Positions 1-7,572 of a stretch of DNA of 9,582 nt are shown here, in pieces (position 1 is the stretch's first letter; the number at the start of each line of letters is the position of its first letter). The stretch is from contig JAJYJL010000202.1 in the NCBI GenBank assembly GCA_021789565.1, forward strand, positions 1 to 9,582. The letters run 5' to 3'. The translations under genes were made by a program, and so were the position numbers. Origin of the DNA: Acidobacteriota bacterium. GTDB taxonomy: Bacteria; Acidobacteriota; Terriglobia; UBA7540. Under the pieces are notes generated by a model, which was given only the letters and a program-made list of their open reading frames with translations, did no database searches and had not been told where the DNA came from.

Positions 1-407
1 ACGCGCTCGAGCGCTTCCTGCACGCGCCGCTTGCGTTCCGCATTCGGCATGCCGCGATAGGTGAGCGGCAGCTCGACGTTTTCAAAAACGTTCAGGTCGC
101 CGATCAGGTTGAAACTCTGGAAGATGAAACCGACCTCGCGATTGCGAATGCGAGACCGCTCGCCCAGGCCGAGTTCTTCCACCGGCTTGCCGTTCAGCCA
201 ATATTTCCCGTCGGTGGGGGTATCAAGCAGGCCGATCAGCGAGAGCAGCGTGGACTTGCCGCAGCCAGAGGGGCCGGCAATCGAGACGTATTCTCCTTTA
301 TTGATGTCCAGATGGACGCCGGAGAGCGCGTGCGTCTCCAGTTCCTCGGTGTAGAAAACCTTGTTGACCCCGTCCAGCTTGATCAAACCTACTCCTGTGT
401 CTTCCAT
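1..407 (-). CDS. ABC transporter ATP-binding protein, MacB/LolD type (partial, C-terminus beyond window edge)
   Basis: Seen: reading down from ATG at 407, the frame stays open to base 1 (about 135 codons), so the C-terminal part is missing. Residues 45-53 read GPSGCGKST, a Walker A loop, followed by LLSLIGLLDTPTDG. The Q-loop glutamine is Q97 in GFIFQSFNLIGDL, followed by FENVELPL. These match the MacB/LolD/FtsE class of ATPases. The signature motif, Walker B and H-loop lie off the window. The start is well supported: GGAGGAGG lies just upstream of the ATG. Known for the family: cytoplasmic ATPases that power mechanotransmission-type permeases with FtsX folds. Inferred: it drives the permease encoded just upstream, either alone or with a further permease beyond base 1. 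The 132-base gap from that permease is long for tight coupling, so a separate promoter is possible. Substrate unknown. The family call is secure; whether it is MacB-like or LolD-like is not. Confidence 0.9.
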   Translation of the reverse strand, partial: MEDTGVGLIKLDGVNKVFYTEELETHALSGVHLDINKGEYVSIAGPSGCGKSTLLSLIGLLDTPTDGKYWLNGKPVEELGLGERSRIRNREVGFIFQSFNLIGDLNVFENVELPLTYRGMPNAERKRRVQEALER

Positions 408-440
408 CGGTTCCTCCTCCGCAAGCGGTCGTAATAATAA

Positions 441-538
441 GTTCCAGGTTCCAGGTTGAAGAAATCCGGCGGCTGGTAACTTTCAAATCATAACTCATCA
501 CCCCGAACTCAGAATTCGCCTTTCATTCCTGGTAATTC
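441..538. repeat. Degenerate heptamer-phased intergenic repeat between permease and ATPase genes
   Basis: Seen on the minus strand: GAATTAC (538-532), GAATTCT (517-511), GAGTTCG (510-504), GAGTTAT (496-490), AAGTTAC (482-476) and CTGGAAC twice in tandem (454-448 and 447-441). All of these units start in the same phase modulo 7, although the bases between some of them are poorly conserved. The segment is visibly richer in A+T than the flanking genes and has no plausible reading frame of its own. It fills most of the 132-base gap 408-539. Inferred: a decayed short tandem repeat of the kind seen in bacterial intergenic DNA; a function is not shown. I saw no clear terminator here. A -35/-10 pair near TTCAAC and TATTAT has only 15-base spacing and is too weak to call. 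Confidence 0.6.
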
Positions 539-539
539 A

Positions 540-2963
540 TCATTCGTATCTCAGCGCCACCATGGGATCCACCTTTGTTGCGCGCCGCGCGGGGACGTAG
601 CACGCCAGCAGCGCGACAGCGACCAAAACAACCGATACAACAATGAATGTAAGCGGGTCGGTCGGCTCGACGCCGTAGAGCAGGCTCGACAGAAAGCGCG
701 TCAAGGCAAGCGAGCCGGCAACGCCTGCGGCAACTCCAATCAATGCCAGTTTCAGCCCCTGCCCCATCACCAGGTTCAGGACGTCTCTGCGTTTCGCCCC
801 GAGCGCCATGCGAATGCCAATCTCGTGCGTGCGCTGGCGTGTCGAAAAAGCGACCACACCGTAAATGCCCACTGCGGCCAGCACCAGCGCCAGCAAGCCA
901 AACGCGCCCACCAGAGTGGCAGCAAGCCGCTCGAAGACGCTTCCAAACTGCATGCTGGCCTTGAGCGTGGTCACGTTGAACAGAGGCAAGTCGGGGTTAA
1001 TCTCATCAACGCTCTTGCCAACTGCGGAAGCGAAGGCCTCCGGCGCTCCTGCCACGCGCAAGTGAATCGTCACCTGGCTGCGGTATTCCTGGTAAAGGGA
1101 GAGAAAGATGGCGGGCGCCGGTGCGTAATGCAGGAGCCGGTACTTGGCGTTGCGGGCCACGCCGACGATGGTAAACGAGCGGCCATAGAAACTGACGCTT
1201 CTGCCGATGGCATCCTGCCCCGGCCAGTAGCGCTTGCAAAACTCCTGATTGACGATGGCGACCAGTTGAGATTTCTCGTTGTCCTGGGCGGTAAAGCCGC
1301 GCCCGGCCACAAGAGGAGTTCGCAGGGTTTCAAAGTAGTCCGGGCCCACAATGGCGCTATCAACATCCATCAATTCGTGTGGCCGGGGGATGTACCCTTC
1401 GGGCACGACAGGGGCGCTGTGGATCGTGAAACTGAGCGGCGAGAAGTCCGCCAGCGTCGCAGACTGGACGCCGGGCAGCGCCCGGAGCCTGGCAAGGAGG
1501 CTCTGGTCAAAAGTTATCCCCTGCGCCTGGGAATAACCGGTGGGGCCAAGGTCGTAGGAAGCAACCAGAACGTGGCTTGGGTCAAAGCCCGGGTCAGAGC
1601 GCTGCTCGTTCTGGAAGCTGCGGGCAAAAAGCCCGGCAGCAATCAGCAGCAGCAGCGAAAGCACGATCTGGGCCACCACCATTCCCTTCGAAAGCCGCGA
1701 GCGGTGGATGCTGCCGGACACTCTGCCCTCTTCTTCTTTCAGGACGGCCAGTGGCGCCAGGTGCGAAGTGCGCAGCGCCGGAAGCACCCCAAACACCATG
1801 GCAGTGAAAATTGAGATCAGCAGCGTTGCCAGCAGCACGCTGTGGTTCGCCTGGCCGTTGAGCCTGAGAGGCAGGGTCGTGGGCGGGAAGAAGGTCGCAA
1901 ACGTCCCCGCCGTCCACGTGGTCAGCAGCCATGCGATTGCACCGCCGGCCAAAGCGAGCAGCAGGCTCTCCACCAGCAGTTGGCGCACCAGGCGCGCGCG
2001 GCTGGCTCCCATGGCCAAGCGCAGGGCTATTTCACGCCTGCGCGGCACCAAACGCACGAGCAGGAGGTTGGCGACGTTCGTACACGCAAGCAACAGCAGC
2101 ACTGCCGCCAGCCCCAGCAATAGCGGCAGGGTCTTGTAGAGATAAATGTTGGCTCCGAAGGGCGAACGCCAAAGAGGGTCCAGCGTAATCCGGTTCGGGC
2201 CGCGATGCGAATCGGGATACTGTTGGACAATCTGCTGCATCAGCAGATTCAATTCGTCCTGAGCCTGCCGGCGATCCACTCCCGGCTTGAGCCTCCCGAA
2301 AACGTTGAGCCAATAATTGCCCCTCTGGCGGAAATAGCTGCTGCCATAAACCAAGGGAGCCCAAAGGTCGGTTCGCAACCCGATGAGGCATCCTACAAAA
2401 CCCGGAGGAGCTACGCCGACAATCGTACACAAGATATTGCTGATCTGGATCGGCTTGCCGATGATGGAGCGGTCTCCCGCGAAACGGCTCTGCCAAAGCG
2501 CATAACTGATCACAACCGATGGCGTCTTTCCGGGTGTTTCCTCTTCCACCGGGCGGAGGAAACGACCGAGCAGAGGCTTGACGCCGAGCACCTTGAAGTA
2601 ATCCGCGGAAACAAACTCCGCATAAATACGGTCTGGCTTGCCGTTGCCCGTGAGGGCTGCGAAATCGGCGTGAAAAGCCAGAAGGCCCGATAAGCTCCGT
2701 GTCCTCTCCCGCAGGTCCAGATAGTCGGGATAAGAAAATGGTGGCGTGGGGTGCTCGCTGACCTCTCCCCTCATCACGCTCACCAAGCCGCTGGTGTCGG
2801 CGACGCCGGGAATAGGATTCAGCAGGGTAGAGTCAATCCAACTGAAGATAGTGCTGGTGGCGCCGATGCCCAGGGCCAGCGTCAGCACGGCCACAACCGT
2901 GAAGCCAGGGTTCTTCCCCAACATCCGGAGGCCGTACTTTAAATCCTGTATAAACGTGCCCAT
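540..2963 (-). CDS. ADOP-type duplicated FtsX/MacB-like ABC permease
   Basis: Seen: 807 residues with two copies of a MacB periplasmic domain plus FtsX unit. The N-terminus has the motif DLKYGLRMLGKNPGFTVVAV followed by membrane helix 1 (about 21-43). Periplasmic domain 1 spans about 50-270. Three membrane segments follow (about 278-304, 328-350, 375-397), with the coupling-helix motif RREIALRLAMGASRARLV at 309-326. Copy 2 starts with a helix at about 426-447, then periplasmic domain 2 (about 455-675), then helices at about 680-706, 737-758 and 772-792. Its coupling motif HEIGIRMALGAKRRDV is at 713-728, and the C-terminus is DPMVALRYE. Length and duplication fit ADOP permeases. No ATPase domain is fused, unlike canonical MacB. 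ATG at 2963 has GAGGTG four bases upstream. The stop of the response regulator gene lies only 34 bases upstream, so co-transcription is likely. Inferred: inner membrane part of the tripartite efflux system, powered by the ATPase that follows. Substrate not predictable. Confidence 0.93.
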   Translation of the reverse strand: MGTFIQDLKYGLRMLGKNPGFTVVAVLTLALGIGATSTIFSWIDSTLLNPIPGVADTSGLVSVMRGEVSEHPTPPFSYPDYLDLRERTRSLSGLLAFHADFAALTGNGKPDRIYAEFVSADYFKVLGVKPLLGRFLRPVEEETPGKTPSVVISYALWQSRFAGDRSIIGKPIQISNILCTIVGVAPPGFVGCLIGLRTDLWAPLVYGSSYFRQRGNYWLNVFGRLKPGVDRRQAQDELNLLMQQIVQQYPDSHRGPNRITLDPLWRSPFGANIYLYKTLPLLLGLAAVLLLLACTNVANLLLVRLVPRRREIALRLAMGASRARLVRQLLVESLLLALAGGAIAWLLTTWTAGTFATFFPPTTLPLRLNGQANHSVLLATLLISIFTAMVFGVLPALRTSHLAPLAVLKEEEGRVSGSIHRSRLSKGMVVAQIVLSLLLLIAAGLFARSFQNEQRSDPGFDPSHVLVASYDLGPTGYSQAQGITFDQSLLARLRALPGVQSATLADFSPLSFTIHSAPVVPEGYIPRPHELMDVDSAIVGPDYFETLRTPLVAGRGFTAQDNEKSQLVAIVNQEFCKRYWPGQDAIGRSVSFYGRSFTIVGVARNAKYRLLHYAPAPAIFLSLYQEYRSQVTIHLRVAGAPEAFASAVGKSVDEINPDLPLFNVTTLKASMQFGSVFERLAATLVGAFGLLALVLAAVGIYGVVAFSTRQRTHEIGIRMALGAKRRDVLNLVMGQGLKLALIGVAAGVAGSLALTRFLSSLLYGVEPTDPLTFIVVSVVLVAVALLACYVPARRATKVDPMVALRYE

Positions 2964-2997
2964 GCTTCACCTCGGTTTCAACCCGACCGCAAGGTGG

Positions 2998-4188
2998 CTA
3001 ATTTGTGACAACAATCATGACCGTCGCATCATCAAACAAACTCCCACCGGTAAATTCGTCAGCCGCACTAAAAATGCGATTTCGGATTTCCTCGGCGCTA
3101 AGGTTGTTTGCCTCCTTCAAGTTGGCGATAATACGATCCTCTCCAAATTCCTCGCCCAAGTCATTGACCGCTTCTGAGAGGCCGTCTGTGAAAAGCACAA
3201 GCCGATCCCCCGCTTCAATCGGCACCGTGCCTTCCTGATATTCCACATCGTCGAACACGCCAAGTAGCGGCCCCCCCGATTTCAGCCGAAGAACTTGTCC
3301 GCTTTTCCGTGCCAGAATCGGCGCGTTGTGTCCGGCGTTCACGTAGCAAAGGCGACGGATGGATGTATCGAGCAAACAGTAAAACAACGTCACAAACCTT
3401 CCGGGGGAGACATTACGGCGAACCGTCGAATTCACACGCCTTGCAAATTCGCTGGGCCTGCTTTCCTCAGTAACAACAGCGTGAACGGTTGCCTGGAGAT
3501 TGGCCATCAACAGCGCCGCGGGGAGTCCCTTCCCCGAAACATCAGCAATGCAGAGGCCAATTGTGCTGCCGTCACCATAAAAGGCATCGTAGTAATCTCC
3601 CCCGAGGATGTGCGCCGGCCGGCTCGCCCCTGAGAACTCGTACCCGTCGACAGATGGAAAATCCTTCGGCATCAGACATCGCTGGACCTCGCAGGCATCT
3701 GAAACCTCGTCGCGAAGAATAGCCTCGGACTCCGACATGAACCTCCGTGCTACGCGGCGGGACTCGCCTTGCGAAATTTGGCTGCGCAGGACGGAGAGCA
3801 TGCGGCTGTTATCCCACGGCTTCAGGACAAAATCGCCCACACCGCGACGCATTGCTTCAACGGCAAGTTCCACGCTTCCCCAAGCGGTCATAGCAACCAC
3901 CGGAAGTGTGTCATCGAGAATCCTGATTTTCGTCAGGAGATCCAAACCTTCCTGCCCGGATGTGGTGTCAGCCGCGTAGTTGAGATCCATGACCAACAGG
4001 TCAAACTGCCTCGAAGTGAGAGCCTTCAGGATGGCCTGAGGAGTGTTCGCAGTTTCGACCTCAAAGCTGTGGTGCTTGAGAAGAAGCTGCAAAGCTTCCA
4101 GGACATCACGCTGATCGTCCGCCAGCAACACTCGCGGAGATCTGAAGCCTCGAACTTCCGGGTTGTCCATGACCTCCACTTCTCTCAT
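2998..4188 (-). CDS. Response regulator with PP2C/SpoIIE-type phosphatase output domain
   Basis: Seen: 396 residues from ATG at 4188. Receiver domain at about 18-130 with acidic pair D24-D25 (LLADDQ), phosphoacceptor D68 (VMDLN), switch T101 (AMTAWG) and K123 (LKPW). A charged linker (about 135-172) leads to a PP2C-type domain (about 175-395). That domain keeps its metal-binding motifs: GGDYYD 196-201, ADVSGKG 215-221, NAGHN 284-288, FTDG 333-336 and DDATVM 386-391. Known: RsbU/SpoIIE phosphatases usually dephosphorylate anti-anti-sigma proteins in partner-switching cascades. Inferred: phosphorylation of the receiver controls the phosphatase, and the target is not visible here. Starts: ATG 4188 is preceded by AGAAGG; ATG 4170 has GGAGG only two bases away; the in-frame TTG at 4209 is less likely. 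It sits 80 bases after the adaptor gene and 34 before the permease gene. Hand-counted GC of sampled lines is mostly 43-58%, lower than sampled neighbours (63-70%), though one line reaches 67%. No DNA-binding domain is present. Confidence 0.93.
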   Translation of the reverse strand: MREVEVMDNPEVRGFRSPRVLLADDQRDVLEALQLLLKHHSFEVETANTPQAILKALTSRQFDLLVMDLNYAADTTSGQEGLDLLTKIRILDDTLPVVAMTAWGSVELAVEAMRRGVGDFVLKPWDNSRMLSVLRSQISQGESRRVARRFMSESEAILRDEVSDACEVQRCLMPKDFPSVDGYEFSGASRPAHILGGDYYDAFYGDGSTIGLCIADVSGKGLPAALLMANLQATVHAVVTEESRPSEFARRVNSTVRRNVSPGRFVTLFYCLLDTSIRRLCYVNAGHNAPILARKSGQVLRLKSGGPLLGVFDDVEYQEGTVPIEAGDRLVLFTDGLSEAVNDLGEEFGEDRIIANLKEANNLSAEEIRNRIFSAADEFTGGSLFDDATVMIVVTN

Positions 4189-4268
4189 TGGCCCTTCTCG
4201 CCACCGCAACTGGTTTCATGGATCCAACTAATAACCACAAACTGCTCGTTAGCGTCTCTGCGCGTCCC

Positions 4269-5519
4269 CTACTGCAAGCGCACGCGGTCGAAGCCGTCCC
4301 AGCGCGACATGTCCGACAGAATGACCTTGTCGCCCACGTTCAGGCCTTTCAGGATCTGGACCTCATTCACCGAAGCCTCGCCCAGCCTCACCTGAACGCG
4401 CTCGGCTTCACCGCCGCCGGTCTCTCTAAACAGTCCCACCGTGCTGTCGGCCTGCCCGAACGCGGGCCGGCCGACATAGAGAACGTTGGTCAAATGGGAA
4501 ATCTCAATAGTCCCGTCCACGCTCAGGTCCGGCCGCGCGCCTTCCGGCAGCTTGCCTTCCAGCGCCACATCCACTGTCACGGTGCCATTCACAACCGCCG
4601 GATCAATCCGCACCACCTTGCCCGGAATAATTCCGTTATGTGTGTCAATGGAAGCACGTTGTCCAAGCTGAATGTCCTTGGCCTGCGTTTCGGCGATCTG
4701 GAGCTGGGCCTTCAGCTGCGTCGGGTCAACCACTTTGGCCAGCGTAGCTCCCGCCGCCACCTGCTGCCCAACCTCCACGGGAATATCCGTCAGGATGCCT
4801 GTATAGCCGGCACGAACCATCAGGTCATCCAATTGACCTTTCTTTAATAAGTACAAGGCGCGGTCCTGCTCCACCTTGGCCTTTTGCGCGGCAAGCTGGC
4901 TTTGCAGCGACGCCGCCAGCGTGACCACGCGCTTCTTTTCGATCGCCACTTGCGAGGCCAGCCCATCGGCCTTGGCTTTTGAAAGTTGCGCCGTGAGGTC
5001 ACTGACGATTCCCTTTGAAGCCAGATGCGCGTCAACGTCGGCCTGCGCCTTGGCCTGCTGGTAATCGGACTCGAGGCTGGTCAGCGTGGATTGCTCGTTC
5101 AGGAGCTGGTTGTTGAGAGTGGCTTTCAGGCTTTCCAGGTTGGCTTCGTCCGCCTTCGTCGTCCACTCGGCGTTTTGCGCCTCCTGCACAAGCTGCGGGT
5201 TTGAAAGCTGAAGCAAAGCGGTGTCGGGCGTCACCTTGACACCCGGCAGCAGAAAACGCCGTTCCACGCGGCCATCGGTCACAGCGGGTATCCATTGGAT
5301 CTGCACCGGCACCAGCGTCCCCAGGCCGCGGACCTGCACGTCCATGTCGCCGCGTTTTACCGTGTCAGTCCATACGGTTGATGCGTCCACTGAAGGCGGG
5401 GCCGGCTTGAGTTTTGAAAGCCCCAGAGTTACCAGAACGATCAGCAACACGCCGCCCACGGCCATCATTGTCAGGCGAATCCGCCGCTTCCGTGCTGCGC
5501 CCACCCGTTGAATGTCCAT
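4269..5519 (-). CDS. Efflux periplasmic adaptor, HlyD/MacA family
   Basis: Seen: 416 residues. A short basic N-terminus (ARKRRIRL, 9-16) is followed by one membrane anchor (about 17-35). The first lipoyl half is around 60-106, reading GRVERRFLLPGVKVTPDTALLQL. A long alpha-helical hairpin rich in Ala, Gln, Lys and Glu spans about 107-228. The second lipoyl half is at about 232-266 (VRAGYTGILTDIPVEVGQQVAAGATLAKV), then a beta-barrel (about 268-343) and a membrane-proximal domain (about 345-416, ending LNVGDKVILSD...). Known: such adaptors bridge an inner membrane permease and a TolC channel. Inferred: it joins the TolC homologue upstream to the ADOP permease downstream. ATG at 5519 has GGAGGT six bases upstream, so the start is secure. 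That ribosome binding site overlaps the end of a possible 25-codon leader ORF. It lacks the lipoprotein signal seen in some adaptors and is anchored by the helix instead. Confidence 0.94.
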   Translation of the reverse strand: MDIQRVGAARKRRIRLTMMAVGGVLLIVLVTLGLSKLKPAPPSVDASTVWTDTVKRGDMDVQVRGLGTLVPVQIQWIPAVTDGRVERRFLLPGVKVTPDTALLQLSNPQLVQEAQNAEWTTKADEANLESLKATLNNQLLNEQSTLTSLESDYQQAKAQADVDAHLASKGIVSDLTAQLSKAKADGLASQVAIEKKRVVTLAASLQSQLAAQKAKVEQDRALYLLKKGQLDDLMVRAGYTGILTDIPVEVGQQVAAGATLAKVVDPTQLKAQLQIAETQAKDIQLGQRASIDTHNGIIPGKVVRIDPAVVNGTVTVDVALEGKLPEGARPDLSVDGTIEISHLTNVLYVGRPAFGQADSTVGLFRETGGGEAERVQVRLGEASVNEVQILKGLNVGDKVILSDMSRWDGFDRVRLQ

Positions 5520-5523
5520 GATC

Positions 5524-5601
5524 TTACCTCCGACCGCCTTTCAGGAGGGGCACAAAGCCGCTGCCAGTTCCCAGGATCTTTGCAACGTCTCTATTTTCCA
5601 T
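5524..5601 (-). CDS. Possible 25-codon leader ORF before the adaptor gene
   Basis: Seen: ATG at 5601 preceded by AGGAG with a four-base spacer, 25 codons beginning MENRDVAKIL and ending LLKGGRR, and stop TAA at 5526-5524. The last codons (CGG AGG TAA) form the ribosome binding site of the adaptor gene, whose ATG lies four bases after the stop. This layout would let ribosomes on the leader hand over to the adaptor start. It has no recognisable domain and no membrane helix. A frame of this length can occur by chance, so the case rests only on its good ribosome binding site and its position. The rest of the 150-base gap (5520-5669) shows no terminator. Confidence 0.3.
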   Translation of the reverse strand: MENRDVAKILGTGSGFVPLLKGGRR

Positions 5602-5669
5602 TACGCTCCTGCCTTTTCCCACGTTCCACCAGGCTTTTCAACGCAGGGCCAGATTCGGGACAACTCTTC

Positions 5670-7541
5670 CTACTGCCTTGCTCCGTCCCCCGGAATATCT
5701 GCAGGGCGAGGAACGCTTCCCTGCACGGCATTCGACAACTGAATATGATTGCGGCCCAGTAGCGTGCCGGTGGCCTGCTCAAATGTAATGAGCGCCTTGG
5801 CGTAGCCGGCGCGCGCCTGCACTTCAGCATTTTCGGCTGTGCCAAGCTGTGTCTGCGCGGTGATCACTTCATGCACGGTCGCCCGTCCCGCGGTGAATTT
5901 GATATGCGTCATATCATAACTCTGCCGGGCGAGCACCGTGACTTTCTCTGCCGCCTGCAACTCTCCCTGCGCCTGACGTACCAGTGAAACTGCCTTGCTC
6001 ACGTCCCACACCATCTGGTTCCTGGCCTGCCGGAGCTTCATCTCAAGCTGGCGCTGTTCCAGCAGCGCGCGCGCTGCGTCGGCCTGCGCCTGCCGGTTGC
6101 GAATGGGGATTTCCAAGCTGACTCCGTAGCCGTAACCGGGAAAGCGGTTGCGAAACACCTGCCCAAGCGCCGTGCCCAGCGCGCCCTCCTGGCCCTGCGG
6201 CGAAAAAGCCGCAAATGCCGTCAGCGCCGGCAGCAGTGCATTGCGCGTTGCCTGTATCGTGATCTGCTGATTCTTCAGGTTCACCATAGCCTGCTCGATT
6301 TCGGGACGGCTCGCGCCGCCCTCGCGCAACGCCTCATCGAGTGTCGGAATGTCGGTGGCGTGCGGGTCCGGCAGGCGGTCTGTGGGATTAATGCCCACGG
6401 CGGCAATCTGGGCGCTAAAACTTCTCGAAACCAGCGACTTCATCGTCTGCGAATCCTGCTCAAAAGTGTTCTCTGCCGTCAGCAGGTCCTGGCGGCGGTT
6501 GGCGACGTCCAGCTCGGCCTGGGCCACATCCAACTGCGCAGCCGCGCCGATTTTTTTCTCTTCCTGGTTGTCTGCCAGCAATTTTTGCGCGTAACCAAGC
6601 GCCTCTTTGGCGACGTGAATGTTTTCCTGGTCGGCCAGCAAGTCGTAATAAGTGGATATCACCCTGGAAACCGTGTCGATCACCTTTTGCCGGAACACGC
6701 TCCGCGAAAATTGCTGGTCATTTTCTGCGATCCTGATAAAACGTGCGTTGGCGCGGCGTCCAAACCCATTCAAAAGGTTCTGCGTGATTCCCACCGTGAA
6801 ATTCGAAGTGAGGTCCGGATTAAACAATTGCGTCAATGAGTTCGTAGTCTGGCGTGCGCCAAACAGGTTGACCACCAGGCTGGTCCCGGTCAGAAATCCC
6901 TGGCTGAAACTGGTTGAAACAAAGCCGGTGTGGGCGCTGACTACCGGAACACCTGTAACGCCGGGGTAGTTCAAAGGGGTCACGGTGTTTCCCCATCCGT
7001 AGCGGACGCTTAAATTAGGATCGCAGCAACTTGCGCTGCCCACGCTCGGGATGCCTCCGCCCAACGCGCCGCCTGCATAGCCACCGCCACCGCCACCGCC
7101 GCCGCCCACGCCTGTGCCTAAAGCTCCTCCAAAATTGGTCTGTGAAATGTTGGCCCCCGCCACGCCTCGCGCCGCGCCGCCCGCGCGTGCCCGCAGCAGG
7201 TCGGTTTGCGCGATCGGCAAATCGTAGCGCGCTACGCCGATGTCGAGATTGTTCTCAATGGCCAGCGCGACCGCATCCTCAAGCGAAAGGTTCAGCTTGT
7301 CGCCGACGATGAGTTCATCGAGCAGCGATGAGTTGGCAAGCCTCGCCTGGGCAACGTAAGGGGCCGAATAGGTGGAGAGGACGTCCGGGAAGCCCCGGCT
7401 GTGCGTGTAGTCATAAAGCGTGGCTTCCGCTGGCTTTGAAGAAGGCCTGGCGGCTTTTTGCTCGGCCCCAGCAGCGACGAGCGGCAGATAAATAAGCCCA
7501 ATCATGATTGCAACCGCCGGAAGATGCTTCCTGTTTATCAT
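5670..7541 (-). CDS. TolC-family outer membrane efflux protein with Gly-rich N-terminal insert
   Basis: Seen: 623 residues from ATG at 7541. The N-terminus has a signal peptide (MINRKH, then a hydrophobic stretch to about residue 25, probable cleavage near AGA/EQ). An N-terminal extension rich in Ala and Ser leads to the first efflux-protein repeat, beginning LSLEDAVALAIENNLDIGVARYDL (about 86-108). Between about 120 and 200 lies an insert with nine consecutive glycines (146-154) and a Cys pair (172-173). Long helices rich in Ala, Gln and Glu follow (about 265-370). The second repeat begins near LDEALREGGASRPEIEQA (about 401-418) and ends near LITFEQATGTLLG (about 584-596). Known: trimeric TolC channels cross the outer membrane and dock on HlyD-type adaptors. 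The frame extends 34 codons further upstream, but the ATG at 7541 is chosen because it starts the signal peptide and follows the purine-rich AAGGGAACGAGAGAGAA-like stretch. First gene of the putative efflux operon, behind a sigma-54-type promoter. Confidence 0.93.
   Translation of the reverse strand: MINRKHLPAVAIMIGLIYLPLVAAGAEQKAARPSSKPAEATLYDYTHSRGFPDVLSTYSAPYVAQARLANSSLLDELIVGDKLNLSLEDAVALAIENNLDIGVARYDLPIAQTDLLRARAGGAARGVAGANISQTNFGGALGTGVGGGGGGGGGYAGGALGGGIPSVGSASCCDPNLSVRYGWGNTVTPLNYPGVTGVPVVSAHTGFVSTSFSQGFLTGTSLVVNLFGARQTTNSLTQLFNPDLTSNFTVGITQNLLNGFGRRANARFIRIAENDQQFSRSVFRQKVIDTVSRVISTYYDLLADQENIHVAKEALGYAQKLLADNQEEKKIGAAAQLDVAQAELDVANRRQDLLTAENTFEQDSQTMKSLVSRSFSAQIAAVGINPTDRLPDPHATDIPTLDEALREGGASRPEIEQAMVNLKNQQITIQATRNALLPALTAFAAFSPQGQEGALGTALGQVFRNRFPGYGYGVSLEIPIRNRQAQADAARALLEQRQLEMKLRQARNQMVWDVSKAVSLVRQAQGELQAAEKVTVLARQSYDMTHIKFTAGRATVHEVITAQTQLGTAENAEVQARAGYAKALITFEQATGTLLGRNHIQLSNAVQGSVPRPADIPGDGARQ
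7080..7106 (-). repeat. In-frame GGC/GGT trinucleotide tract coding for nine glycines in the TolC homologue
   Basis: Nine consecutive glycine codons alternate GGC and GGT and then continue as GGC. More glycine-rich sequence follows downstream in the same insert (GGALGGG). A triplet tract of this type can change length by replication slippage without breaking the frame. The insert would sit in the N-terminal half, before the first long helices, so it is probably an exposed loop. Confidence 0.75.
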
Positions 7542-7572
7542 TTCTCTCTCGTTCCCTTTGAGATTTGTGACC

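Noticed and set aside
298..501. A 67-codon minus-strand frame across the heptamer spacer into the ATPase gene
   Set aside because: It overlaps the ATPase start out of frame. The ATPase frame carries Walker A and Q-loop motifs and a good ribosome binding site.
825..1814. A 329-codon open frame on the + strand opposite the permease gene
   Set aside because: It is a shadow of a high-GC gene. The minus strand encodes a clear, full-length duplicated permease with conserved motifs, while the + product is low-complexity and rich in Arg, Gln and His with no recognisable fold.
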